Assembly: GCA_027483945.1 (NCBI GenBank)
Contig: JAIXTM010000003.1
Location: 237,171 to 301,170 of the forward strand
Direction of reading: 5' to 3'
Length of the DNA stretch: 64,000 nucleotides
From: Hyphomicrobiales bacterium
GTDB taxonomy: Bacteria > Pseudomonadota > Alphaproteobacteria > Rhizobiales > Beijerinckiaceae
The notes under the pieces: generated by a model
Told to the model about the DNA's origin: nothing
The model's input: only the letters and a program-made list of their open reading frames with translations
The model's database searches: none
Program-made: the position numbers and the translations under genes
Shown: in pieces, positions 1-11,799 of the stretch
How the letters are laid out: the number at the start of each line of letters is the position of its first letter
Position numbering within the stretch: the stretch's first letter is position 1

Positions 1-681
1 CACCGGGAGGAGCCGCGCCGTCGCGCGGAACCGGTTGCCGAACGTGACCGCCGGTTCCGGCGGCGGCATCTTCTTCTTGTTCAGCAGGGCCCAGACGATG
101 ATGAACCCCGAAAACAGGACGGCGAGCATCACGCCGGGCAGCACGCCGGCGATGAAGAGCCGCGCGATCGACTGGTCGGTGGCCGCCGCGTAGACGATCA
201 TAATGATCGAAGGCGGGATCATCAGACCGATCGTGCCGGCGCCCGCCAGCGTGCCGAGCGCCATGCGCTCGTCGTAGCCGCGCTTGGCCAGTTCCGGCAG
301 GGCGATCCTGCCGATCGTGGCGCAGGTCGCGGCCGAGGAGCCGGACACGGCCGCGAACACCGTGCAGCCGGCCACGTTGACGTGGATGAGGCGGCCCGGC
401 AGGCGCTGGAGCCAGGGCGCCAGACCCTCGAACAGATCCTCCGAGAGCTTGGTCCGGTAGAGGATCTCGCCCATCCAGATGAACATCGGCAGCGCCGTCA
501 GATCCCAGGAGATCGACGATTGCCAGACCGACGTGCCGAGCACCGTGATCGGCGGCGCTGAGGAGATGGCGACCAGCGCGATATAGCCGACAAAGGCCAG
601 CGCCAGCGCGATCCAGGTGCCCGTTGCCAGGACGAGCAGCATGACGACGATGAGGCCGAGGGAGAGAGTGACGATATCCAT
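1..681 (-). CDS. dctM: TRAP transporter large membrane subunit DctM (partial, runs off the left edge)
   Basis: This is the large inner-membrane subunit of a TRAP transporter, the part that carries the Na+-coupled solute path. The ATG at 681 lies 3 nt after the dctQ stop, so the two are translationally linked. Only the N-terminal 227 residues are in the window; the family is usually about 430. Visible are long hydrophobic helices and the family-typical stretches AVSGSSAAT (residues 111-119) and GLMIPPS (152-158). The frame stays open to base 1, so the gene is cut by the window and shows no sign of being broken. With dctQ and dctP it forms one importer. The divergent 5-oxoprolinase suggests pyroglutamate as substrate, which is inference. 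Confidence 0.93.
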   Translation of the reverse strand, partial: MDIVTLSLGLIVVMLLVLATGTWIALALAFVGYIALVAISSAPPITVLGTSVWQSSISWDLTALPMFIWMGEILYRTKLSEDLFEGLAPWLQRLPGRLIHVNVAGCTVFAAVSGSSAATCATIGRIALPELAKRGYDERMALGTLAGAGTIGLMIPPSIIMIVYAAATDQSIARLFIAGVLPGVMLAVLFSGFIIVWALLNKKKMPPPEPAVTFGNRFRATARLLPV

Positions 682-684
682 CGC

Positions 685-1242
685 TCAGCCCTCCTTGCCG
701 ACGGTGATGGCATCCTCGGAAGCCCGGTAGCTCGGCCGGCCGTTGCGCACCACCTCCATGAACTCGTCCATGAAGGCGATCGCCAGAGCCGCCAGGCCGA
801 TCGTCATCGCCAGTTGCGGCCACATCAGCGGCACGCGCACGAGACCGGTCGAAACCTCGTTGAAGCGGAAGGAATCATAGGCGAGCTGCCCGAGCGCCAC
901 GCACAGATAGATCGAGAAGATCACGCCCACGCCATGGATCGCGGCTTCCACGATGCGGCGCGGGCCCTCGCCGATGGCGGCCAGCGCCATGGTCACGCGG
1001 ATATGCGCGCCGGACTTCAGGGTGCCCGCCAGCGCGAGGCACGAGCCCGCCGCCAGCAGGTAGCCGGCGATTTCCGGCAGCGACAGGATGTTGAAGCTCA
1101 CCGGCTGGGCGCCGACCCACTTCAGGAGGATGTCCAGGATCCGCCCGCCGACCTGCAGGGCGACAAGCGCGCCGATGGTGACGAGGCATAAGGCGGCCAG
1201 CCATAGCGTGGCCATGTAGAAGCGATCGAGTATGGGACGCAT
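685..1242 (-). CDS. dctQ: TRAP transporter small membrane subunit DctQ
   Basis: Small membrane subunit of the TRAP transporter, 185 residues, with about four hydrophobic helices, as expected for DctQ. I chose the ATG at 1242 (protein begins MRPILDRFYM) because GGAG sits about 7 nt upstream. The open frame reaches back to 1299, but those extra residues have no ribosome binding site and are not hydrophobic. The gene follows dctP on the same strand after a 131-nt gap that holds a terminator-like hairpin, so its expression may be lower than that of dctP. It is followed almost directly by dctM. Confidence 0.88.
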   Translation of the reverse strand: MRPILDRFYMATLWLAALCLVTIGALVALQVGGRILDILLKWVGAQPVSFNILSLPEIAGYLLAAGSCLALAGTLKSGAHIRVTMALAAIGEGPRRIVEAAIHGVGVIFSIYLCVALGQLAYDSFRFNEVSTGLVRVPLMWPQLAMTIGLAALAIAFMDEFMEVVRNGRPSYRASEDAITVGKEG

Positions 1243-1337
1243 GGTGTCGCTCCGCGACTGGCAGGTCCGCGTTGAGACTGCCGGACGCACGCGCGCCAAG
1301 AAACGCGCGCGGTCGCGGCATCAACAGCAAAGACGAG

Positions 1338-1366
1338 AAAAAAGGCCCTCCCGGATGGGGAGGGCC
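1338..1366 (-). terminator. Intrinsic terminator-like hairpin between dctP and dctQ
   Basis: A perfect 9-bp stem (1344-1352 with 1358-1366) and a 5-nt loop are followed, on the minus strand, by six T residues (1343-1338). It lies just after the dctP stop and before dctQ. A partial terminator here would let the binding protein be made in excess over the membrane subunits, a common arrangement in binding-protein transporters. Confidence 0.8.
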
Positions 1367-1373
1367 GGGACGC

Positions 1374-2348
1374 TTACTTGCGGTAGGCCTGGAGCACCGC
1401 GGTGCCTTCGGCTCCGGCGGACTTCTCCCACTCCTCGGTCATCGTCTTGCCGATGTCCTGCAGGCCGGTCTTGAGGGCGGCGGCAGGCGGAGCGACGGTG
1501 ATGCCGTTGGTCTGGAGCGCGCGGGTCTTGGCCTTCGCCTCTTCCTCCGAGAAGGTCCAGCCGCGGGCCTCGGCCTGGGCGGCCGCGGTGGTGACGGCGG
1601 TCTTCTCGGCCGGGGTCAGCTTGTCGAACGCGGCCTTGTTCACGAAGACCACGTTGCGCGGCAGCCAGGCCTCGACGTCATAGTAGAACTTCAGGAAGTC
1701 CCAGACCTTGGAATCGACGCCGGTGGACGACGAGGTGATCATGGCCTCGACGCGGCCGGTGGCGAAGGCGGTCGGGATATCCGGCGCCTCGACCTGGACC
1801 GGCGTGGCGCCTGAGATGGCCGCGATACGGCCCGTCGCGGTGTTGTAGGTGCGGAACTTCAGGCCCCGCAGATCCGCCACGGACTTGATCTCCTTGGAGG
1901 AAAACAGGCCCTGGGGCGGCCACGGAACCGAGAACAGCAGGACGAGGCCCTCGTCGGCGAGCTTCTTGGCCAGCGCGTCGCGCTGGGCCTGGTAGAGCTT
2001 CTTGGCCTCGTCGTAGCCGGTGACGAGGAACGGCACGGAATCGAGGCCGTAGATCGGGCTCTCGTTCGCGTGCAGCGAGATCAGGACCTCGCCGGCCGGG
2101 GCGATGCCCTGGCGGACGGACCGCTTGATTTCCGGGTGCTTGATGAGCGAGCCGGCCGAATGGACGGTAATCTTCAGGCTGCCATTGGTCGCCTTGTCCA
2201 CGTCCTTGGTGAAGTCGATGATGTTCTTGGTGTGGAAGTTGCTGTCCGGATAGGGCGTCGCCAGGTCCCACTTGGTCTGGGCGAAAGCGCCCGTGCAGAT
2301 GAGTGTGGCCGCCGCCGTGAGCGTGGCGAGTTTGGTGAACTTCGACAT
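1374..2348 (-). CDS. dctP: TRAP transporter periplasmic substrate-binding protein DctP
   Basis: Periplasmic receptor of the TRAP transporter, 324 residues. The start at 2348 gives a clean signal peptide (charged MSKFTK, a hydrophobic core, cleavage after GAFA near residue 23), and a strong GGGAGAAGG lies just upstream. The upstream extension to 2438 is not signal-like. The mature protein reads as a DctP-family domain, and its general pattern (an ATPY, FHT and EIKR series near the N-terminus) recalls the DctP6/DctP7 receptors of Bordetella pertussis, known to bind pyroglutamate. That resemblance is from memory and was not aligned. The divergent 5-oxoprolinase fits such a ligand. Confidence 0.9.
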   Translation of the reverse strand: MSKFTKLATLTAAATLICTGAFAQTKWDLATPYPDSNFHTKNIIDFTKDVDKATNGSLKITVHSAGSLIKHPEIKRSVRQGIAPAGEVLISLHANESPIYGLDSVPFLVTGYDEAKKLYQAQRDALAKKLADEGLVLLFSVPWPPQGLFSSKEIKSVADLRGLKFRTYNTATGRIAAISGATPVQVEAPDIPTAFATGRVEAMITSSSTGVDSKVWDFLKFYYDVEAWLPRNVVFVNKAAFDKLTPAEKTAVTTAAAQAEARGWTFSEEEAKAKTRALQTNGITVAPPAAALKTGLQDIGKTMTEEWEKSAGAEGTAVLQAYRK

Positions 2349-2415
2349 CGTGACCTTCTCCCTTTGTGGAGAAACCCGCGCCCCTCTTCGTTCGGCATCC
2401 GGGCTCCTGAGCCTG

Positions 2416-2443
2416 ACAGTAACGGGTGCAGAACCCATGTCAA
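2416..2443 (-). promoter_or_regulatory. Predicted sigma-70 type promoter of the dctPQM operon
   Basis: Read on the minus strand, TTGACA (2443-2438) is followed after 16 nt by TACTGT (2421-2416), giving a 5' leader of roughly 60 nt before the dctP ATG at 2348. The -35 box is a perfect consensus match. It overlaps an inverted repeat (2439-2455), a good place for a repressor. Confidence 0.5.
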
Positions 2444-2455
2444 CAAAATGTTGAC
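2439..2455. promoter_or_regulatory. Inverted repeat, candidate operator between dctP and the 5-oxoprolinase gene
   Basis: GTCAAC, five bases, then GTTGAC form a perfect inverted repeat in an AT-rich island inside the 247-nt divergent region. It covers the predicted -35 box of dctP. A second symmetry, ACAAAA and TTTTGT, lies around the same centre-right (2443-2462). GntR-family regulators often control such catabolic pairs, but no regulator gene is in view, so the protein that binds here is unknown. Confidence 0.5.
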
Positions 2456-2595
2456 GTTTTGTCGATGAACTGGTTCTGTAGTCATCGGCAGTGTGTCATC
2501 GCTACTGGGACACACGGGAAAGGTCGCATCGCAGCCGTTCCGGACAAGGCGAAAAGCCTCCCGTCCGGCTGCGCATTACAGCCTGGGAGGGCATG

Positions 2596-6228
<3,633 letters not shown>

Positions 6229-6361
6229 CGAGATCGGACGGGCGCCGCCCCAGGCCGCGCCCGTCGGACGAGCCCCCGGGGGGCGGCCCCGGCCGGACCG
6301 GAAGCGAGATGGCGTCTCCCGCGTCTTTCGTTTCGGTCCGGCCGGAGCCGACAGGGAACGG

Positions 6362-8113
6362 TCAGGCCTCCGAGCGATAGCGGGCCTGAAGCTCCTTGCG
6401 GAATTCGTCGCGCCGCTCGTGGATCGCGGCGATGGCGAGGCCCATCGGCACGCCAAGGCCTACCAGGGCCGCTTCCGACAATTGCAGCGAGGCCTCGATC
6501 GTCTCCGGCACGCAGATCGTCGCGCCGAGGCGATAGAGCTCGGTCGCGTGGCGTCCGTCGCGCGCGCGGGCGACGATGGTGAGGTCGGGCCTGACGGCCC
6601 GCGCCTGGGCGACGATCTCGTCCATCTGCCGCGATTGCGTGGTCACGATCAGCGCCCGCGCATGCCGCAGGCCGAGCCGATCCAGGAAATCGGGCCTGGA
6701 CGCGTCGCCGAAATAGACGGGCCGACCGGCCTTTCGCGCCACGGCGACGGTATTGGCGTCCCGATCGCTCGCGATATACGCGATCTTGTGGTCGTCCAGC
6801 ATCCGCCCGATGAGCTGGCCGACGCGGCCATAGCCCACGACGACGGCGCTGACGCGGGCATCGTCCGGCGGCGGCTCGGCAGCCTCCCCTTCCGGCGCGG
6901 CGCGCCTGGCGAGCTTCGGCGCCGCCTGGGCCGCGAGCCAGGCGAGACCCGGGATCGCCACCATGGTCAGCGAGACGACGGCAAGCGTGAAATCGCCGGT
7001 CTGCGGCGCGACGACCTTGAGCGTTGTCGCCATGCCGATGACGACGAACGCGAACTCCCCGCCTGCCGCCAGCACCAGCCCCGATTCCACGGCCACCGGC
7101 ATCGACAGGCGCATCAGCCGGGCTATGGCGAAGGTCACGAGGAACTTCACCGTCAGAAGGCCGACCACGCCCAGCACGATGTCACCGGGGCGCCGCGCGA
7201 TGGTGGCGAGATCCACCGTCATGCCGACCGTCAGGAAGAACAGGCCCAGCAGCAGGCCCTTGAACGGCTCGATCGTGATCTGGATGGCGCGGCGATATTC
7301 GGTCTCGGCCAGGAGAAGCCCGGCGGCGAAGGCCCCGAGCGCCATGGACAGGCCGGCCGTCGCGGTGACGACGGAGGTGCCGACCACCACGAGCAGCGCC
7401 GTGGCCATGAACATCTCGCTCGTGTCCGTTGAGGCGACGAAGCGGAAGAGCGGGCGCAGGGCCAGCCGCCCCACCACGACGATGAGGCCCAGCACGAAAA
7501 GGGTCTGCGCCAGCGCGGAGAACAGGCCCTGCACCACCGATCCGCTCGTGTTGGCTGCCAGGATCGACACCATGAACAGGATCGGCACGACGGCGAGATC
7601 CTGCATGAGCAGGACCGCGAACGTGGCACGGCCCGCTGCCGAGTTCAGCCGTTTGCGCTCCGCCATGACCTCGACGACCATGGCGGTCGACGACAGCGCA
7701 ACCGCCGCGCCGATGACGAAGGCCGCCGGCCCCGGCAGGCCGATCCATGTCAGCCCGAACCCGATGGCGGCCGTGGTCACCACCACCTGCGCCAGCCCGA
7801 GCCCGAACACGAAGCGCCGCAGCGCCCAGGCGCGCTCCGGCGACAGTTCGAGCCCGATCAGGAACAGGAGAAAGACGACGCCGAGTTCCGCGATCGGAGC
7901 CAGATCGTCCGTGTTGCGGATCGTGATGGCCGACAGGAAGGGGAGGCTCTCCGCCAGGCGCCCCAGGCCATAGGGCCCGAAAGCGATGCCGGTGGCGAGG
8001 TAACCCAGGACCGGGCTGATCTTCAGCCGGTGCATCAGCGGAGCGACGATGCCGGCCGCCGCCAGAACGAGCAGGACGTCCTTGTATTGTCCTGGTTCGA
8101 CGGGAGCGGCCAT
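6362..8113 (-). CDS. CPA2-family monovalent cation:proton antiporter (KefB/RosB type)
   Basis: Inner-membrane cation/H+ antiporter of 583 residues. Residues 1 to about 385 form a many-helix exchanger domain. A hydrophilic linker leads to a C-terminal RCK/TrkA-N domain whose dinucleotide-binding motif GYGRVGQ lies near residues 422-428. A short C-terminal tail follows. I chose the ATG at 8113 because GAGGTGAA is directly upstream; the frame opens earlier, at 8176, without support. Family members move K+ or Na+ against protons, with the RCK domain sensing NAD(H) or ligands. The sequence alone does not separate Kef-type K+ efflux from Na+/H+ exchange. It is divergent from the transglutaminase-like gene. 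Confidence 0.88.
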   Translation of the reverse strand: MAAPVEPGQYKDVLLVLAAAGIVAPLMHRLKISPVLGYLATGIAFGPYGLGRLAESLPFLSAITIRNTDDLAPIAELGVVFLLFLIGLELSPERAWALRRFVFGLGLAQVVVTTAAIGFGLTWIGLPGPAAFVIGAAVALSSTAMVVEVMAERKRLNSAAGRATFAVLLMQDLAVVPILFMVSILAANTSGSVVQGLFSALAQTLFVLGLIVVVGRLALRPLFRFVASTDTSEMFMATALLVVVGTSVVTATAGLSMALGAFAAGLLLAETEYRRAIQITIEPFKGLLLGLFFLTVGMTVDLATIARRPGDIVLGVVGLLTVKFLVTFAIARLMRLSMPVAVESGLVLAAGGEFAFVVIGMATTLKVVAPQTGDFTLAVVSLTMVAIPGLAWLAAQAAPKLARRAAPEGEAAEPPPDDARVSAVVVGYGRVGQLIGRMLDDHKIAYIASDRDANTVAVARKAGRPVYFGDASRPDFLDRLGLRHARALIVTTQSRQMDEIVAQARAVRPDLTIVARARDGRHATELYRLGATICVPETIEASLQLSEAALVGLGVPMGLAIAAIHERRDEFRKELQARYRSEA

Positions 8114-8308
8114 TTCACCTCGATGCGGCGGGATTTCGCGATTCGCACTCTGTCGCGAAGCACGGGCCTGTCGCAACGGACAATCGCGGCATCACGGCCG
8201 ATCCGGATGCATTATCCTTGCGGCTTCGCTTGGAGCGGCGGAACAAGGCGCCCGCAGGGCCGTTGGAGCCGGCCCGCCATCCGAACCGGAACGGGCCGGA
8301 GCCTCGTC

Positions 8309-9211
8309 GTGCGTCATCTCACCGTCCGCCACGCCACTACCTATCGCTACGCGGAGCCCGTGCGGTTCGGCGAGCACCGGCTGATGATCAGACCCCGCGA
8401 CAGCCATGACCTGCGGCTGGTCGGCGCGGAACTCACCCTGTCCCCGCCCGGCAACGTGCGCTGGCTCCATGACGTGTTCGGCAATTCGGTCGCTCTGGTC
8501 GATTTCGTCGCGGCGGCCCAGGAACTGACCATCGTCTCCACGCTTCACCTGGACCGCTACGCCCTGGCGCGACCCGAATTCATCGTGGAGGCCGACGCGG
8601 CCCTCTATCCCTTCGTCTATTCGCCGGGCGACCGCACCGATCTGGGGCGGCTTCTGGAACGGCACCATCCCGACCCGGACAATACCGTGGACGATTGGGC
8701 GCGCAGCTTCGTCATCGAGCGCCCGACGGGGACGCTCGACCTCCTGATGCGGATGAATGCGGCGATCCGGTCGGACTTCTCCTATGCCGTCCGCCACGAG
8801 CAAGGCACGCAGGCGCCCGCCTTCACCCTGGAGGCGCGCAGCGGCACCTGCCGCGACTTCGCGCTGCTCTTCATCGAGGCGGTGCGCAGCCTCGGCTTCG
8901 CAGCCCGCTTCGTCACGGGCTACCTTTACGACCCCGCACTCGACAGCGAGGCCGCCGGCGCGGGCGGGGCGGATGTCGCCGGCGCCGGTGCGACCCATGC
9001 CTGGGCCGATGTCTACCTGCCCGGTCCCGGCTGGATCGAGTTCGACCCGACGAACGGGCTTGTCGCGGCCGAGAACCTGATCCGCGTGGCCGTGACCCGC
9101 GATCCCGCCCAGGCGGTGCCGGTGGCGGGCACCTACGAGGGGCCGCCCGAGGCCTTCCAGGGCATGGAGGTCGTCGTCGAGGTCACGTCGCGCACGGACG
9201 AAGTCCGCTGA
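8309..9211 (+). CDS. Transglutaminase-like cysteine protease family protein
   Basis: A 300-residue protein with an N-terminal bacterial transglutaminase-like domain (HATTYRYAEPVRFGEHR near residues 7-23) and a transglutaminase core. The expected catalytic triad is visible: Cys181 in SGTCRDF, His230 in GATHAW and Asp246 in FDPTNG. I use the GTG at 8309, with GGAG 7 nt upstream, because the conserved domain begins straight after it; the earlier ATG at 8030 lies in the antiporter gene. Proteins of this family are thought to act as peptidases or peptide ligases; the substrate is unknown. Confidence 0.85.
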   Translation: MRHLTVRHATTYRYAEPVRFGEHRLMIRPRDSHDLRLVGAELTLSPPGNVRWLHDVFGNSVALVDFVAAAQELTIVSTLHLDRYALARPEFIVEADAALYPFVYSPGDRTDLGRLLERHHPDPDNTVDDWARSFVIERPTGTLDLLMRMNAAIRSDFSYAVRHEQGTQAPAFTLEARSGTCRDFALLFIEAVRSLGFAARFVTGYLYDPALDSEAAGAGGADVAGAGATHAWADVYLPGPGWIEFDPTNGLVAAENLIRVAVTRDPAQAVPVAGTYEGPPEAFQGMEVVVEVTSRTDEVR

Positions 9212-9252
9212 TGCGTCTTCCCAGGGACGCGGGCCCCGCTTAGGGTCTGGCC

Positions 9253-9780
9253 ATGCACCGTCTCATCCTCCTGCGCCACGCCAAGGCCGACCGGCCGCCC
9301 GGTCTGGACGATCACGAGCGTCCGCTCGCCGCGTCCGGCCGCGAGGATGCCGGGCGGACCGGCGCCTATCTCGCGCGGGAACACCTCCTGCCCGATTACG
9401 CCCTCGTCTCGTCCGCGCGTCGGGCTCGGGAGACCTGGGGCGCGGTGTCGGCGAAACTCGGCGAGGACGTGCCGGTGATCTCCGAGGCCGCCATCTACGA
9501 GGCGGCGCCGGAGACCCTCCTCGGCCTCGTGAGGGCCATCGAGGACGGGGCGCGGACCGTCTTGATGATCGGCCATAACCCGGGCTTCCAGGAGCTGGCC
9601 TCCCTGCTTGTCGGCCATGGCGACCGCTATGCCTTCCAGCGCCTGTCGCAGGGCCTGCCCACGAGCGGGCTTGTCGTCCTGGATTTCCCGACCGATTCCT
9701 GGCGGGAGGCGGCGCCCCGCGCCGCTCGGCTCGACCGGGTCGTGACGCCGTCCCAGCTGGGAGGCCGGGACGATGGCTGA
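9253..9780 (+). CDS. sixA: SixA-type phosphohistidine phosphatase
   Basis: A 175-residue histidine phosphatase of the RHG/SixA branch. The catalytic motif LLRHAKA sits at the very N-terminus, with the nucleophile His9, and the second histidine is in MIGHNPG. SixA enzymes remove phosphate from histidine in phosphorelay or PTS proteins; an orphan PTS enzyme I (ptsP) lies about 9 kb away, a possible but unproven target. The gene overlaps mtnP by 8 nt, so the two are probably co-translated. AGGG stands about 8 nt before the ATG. Confidence 0.82.
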   Translation: MHRLILLRHAKADRPPGLDDHERPLAASGREDAGRTGAYLAREHLLPDYALVSSARRARETWGAVSAKLGEDVPVISEAAIYEAAPETLLGLVRAIEDGARTVLMIGHNPGFQELASLLVGHGDRYAFQRLSQGLPTSGLVVLDFPTDSWREAAPRAARLDRVVTPSQLGGRDDG

Positions 9781-10666
9781 ATCCGATCTCGGACCCGCGA
9801 TCCTCGGCGTCATCGGCGGCTCGGGCGTCTACACGCTTCCCCGCCTCGAGGAGGCCCGGCAGGTCAAGGTCGAAACACCCTGGGGAGAGCCCTCCGACGA
9901 GGTGACCCTCGGCCGGGTCGGCGATACGCAGGTCGCGTTCCTGCCCCGCCATGGCCGGGGCCACCGCTTCTCCCCGTCGGATATCAATTACCGGGCCAAT
10001 ATCGACGCGCTGAAGCGGGTCGGGGTCACCGATCTGGTCTCGATCTCCGCCTGCGGGTCGCTGCGCGAGGCACTGCCGCCCGGACGGTTCGTGCTCGTGG
10101 AACAGTTCGTGGACAGGACTGTCCAACGGAACGTTTCATTCTTCGGCAGGGGTTGCGTCGCCCATGTCTCGATGGCCCATCCCGTCGGCCTGGCCCTGCG
10201 CGCCCGCATCGCCAGGGCGGCGGCCGACGAGGGCATCGAGGTCGCGATCGGCGGCACCTATGTCTGCATCGAGGGACCGCAATTCTCGAGCCTCGCCGAG
10301 TCCGAGACCTGGCGCCGTCACGGCTACGACGTCATCGGCATGACCAACATGCCGGAGGCCAAGCTCGCCCGCGAGGCCGAGATCACCTTCGCGACCATCG
10401 CCATGGTGACCGACTACGATTGCTGGCACCCGGACCATGACGCGGTGGACGTCGCGTCGGTCGTGAAAGTCGCGCGCGCCAACGCCGCCAACGTCGCCCG
10501 CGTCGTGGCCCGCCTGGCCCGGGATTTCCCCCGTCGCCGGGAACCGTGCCCGGCCGGCTCGCACCGGGCGCTGGACGGCGCGATCATGACGGCGCCCGGC
10601 CATCGGGACCCGGTGCTCCTGGCCAAGCTCGACGCGATCCTCGCCCGCGTCGGCGCGAACGGGTAG
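9773..10666 (+). CDS. mtnP: S-methyl-5'-thioadenosine phosphorylase
   Basis: Cytoplasmic purine-salvage enzyme splitting methylthioadenosine with phosphate into adenine and methylthioribose-1-phosphate. It is 297 residues, the usual length. Visible are the phosphate-binding GGSGVY (15-20), the RHGRGH stretch and TNMPEAKLARE. The DYDCWHPDHDAVD region marks the MTA phosphorylase branch over purine nucleoside phosphorylase. Strong GGAGG precedes the ATG, which lies inside the end of sixA. Part of a plus-strand run with comF, 3 nt downstream. Methylthioadenosine comes from polyamine and homoserine-lactone synthesis, linking this gene loosely to the methionine-cycle operon near 34-40 kb. Confidence 0.9.
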   Translation: MAESDLGPAILGVIGGSGVYTLPRLEEARQVKVETPWGEPSDEVTLGRVGDTQVAFLPRHGRGHRFSPSDINYRANIDALKRVGVTDLVSISACGSLREALPPGRFVLVEQFVDRTVQRNVSFFGRGCVAHVSMAHPVGLALRARIARAAADEGIEVAIGGTYVCIEGPQFSSLAESETWRRHGYDVIGMTNMPEAKLAREAEITFATIAMVTDYDCWHPDHDAVDVASVVKVARANAANVARVVARLARDFPRRREPCPAGSHRALDGAIMTAPGHRDPVLLAKLDAILARVGANG

Positions 10667-10669
10667 CGG

Positions 10670-11440
10670 ATGGAGAACGCGGCGCCTTCGCGCACGGGTC
10701 TCGCCGCCGGGCTCATCCGTGCCGCCACGGGCCGCCTCCTCGCCCTCGTCTATCCGCCGACCTGCATTGCCTGCGGCGGCGCGACCGCCGATCCGCACGG
10801 CCTGTGCCCCTCCTGCTGGTCGGCGATGCCGTTCATCGAGCGGCCCTATTGCGCCCGCCTCGGCACACCCCTGCCCTACGGCACCGGCGACAATCTCCTG
10901 TCCCCCGCCGCCATCGCCGACCCGCCGGTCTTCCGGCGCGCCCGGGCGGTTGCCCGCTATGACGGCGCCGCCCGCGACCTGGTGCACCGGCTGAAATACG
11001 GCGACCGCGCCGAGCTCTCCCGCGCCATGGCGGCGATGATGAGCCGTGCCGGCGCCGAACTGGTGGCGGAGGCCGACCTTGTCGTGCCCGTGCCCCTCCA
11101 CCGCTGGCGGCTCTGGGGCCGGCGCTTCAACCAGGCGATGCTGCTGGCGCAGGCCGTCGCCGCCCCCGCCGGCCTGCCCTGCGAGCCTCTGCTGCTCCGG
11201 CGCGTGAAGCGGACGCTTCCGCAGGTCGGGCTGTCCCGCGCCCAGCGCGCGCAGAACCTGCAGGGCGCGTTCCGCTGTCCGCCCTCGGCCCACGGCGTGC
11301 TGGAGGGGCGCAGCGTGCTCCTGGTCGACGATGTGCTCACCACCGGCGCGACCGCCAACGCCGCGAGCCGCGCGCTGTTGAGGGCCGGCGCGCGGTCCGT
11401 GGATGTCCTCGCCTTCGCCCGGGTTGCCGGCGAGCCCTGA
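10670..11440 (+). CDS. comF: ComF family protein (phosphoribosyltransferase fold)
   Basis: A 256-residue ComF-type protein. Near the N-terminus two cysteine pairs (CIACGG and CPSCW) form a likely zinc knuckle. The C-terminal half is a type I phosphoribosyltransferase-like domain with the signature LLVDDVLTTGATA near residue 220. ComF acts in DNA uptake in naturally competent bacteria and has been tied to primosome function, but its chemistry is unclear, and genes of this family are common in non-competent alphaproteobacteria. The start lies 3 nt after the mtnP stop with only a weak ribosome binding site, which suggests coupling. Confidence 0.85.
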   Translation: MENAAPSRTGLAAGLIRAATGRLLALVYPPTCIACGGATADPHGLCPSCWSAMPFIERPYCARLGTPLPYGTGDNLLSPAAIADPPVFRRARAVARYDGAARDLVHRLKYGDRAELSRAMAAMMSRAGAELVAEADLVVPVPLHRWRLWGRRFNQAMLLAQAVAAPAGLPCEPLLLRRVKRTLPQVGLSRAQRAQNLQGAFRCPPSAHGVLEGRSVLLVDDVLTTGATANAASRALLRAGARSVDVLAFARVAGEP

Positions 11441-11477
11441 CATCCCAATATCCTGATCGGCCCGCCAGGAGACGTCG

Positions 11478-11735
11478 ATGCCGCCCGTCGTGATTTATAC
11501 CCGCTCCACCTGCCCCTATTGCCATTCCGCCAAGCAATTGCTCTCCCGCAAGGGCGTCGCTTTCCAGGAGATCGAGATCACCGGGCGCGACGACATCCGG
11601 CAGGAGATGATCGCCAGGGCCGGCGGGCGCACCACGGTGCCGCAGATCTTCGTCGGCGACACCCATGTGGGCGGCTGCGACGACCTCTACGCGCTGGAAG
11701 GCCGTGGCGGGCTCGATCCGCTTCTCGCGGCCTGA
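11478..11735 (+). CDS. grxC: Glutaredoxin 3
   Basis: A small dithiol glutaredoxin of 85 residues with the active site CPYC (Cys12, Cys15), the TVPQIF cis-proline segment and GGCDDL, all typical of GrxC. It reduces protein disulfides with glutathione in the cytoplasm. AGGAG is about 7 nt before the ATG. The comF, grxC, nitrilase order looks familiar from related alphaproteobacteria and suggests one transcript. Confidence 0.93.
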   Translation: MPPVVIYTRSTCPYCHSAKQLLSRKGVAFQEIEITGRDDIRQEMIARAGGRTTVPQIFVGDTHVGGCDDLYALEGRGGLDPLLAA

Positions 11736-11799
11736 CGGGTGACCTGACGCGGCGGGCCGACTATGGTCGGTCCGATCCGCTGGCCGAAGGATTGCCTCC

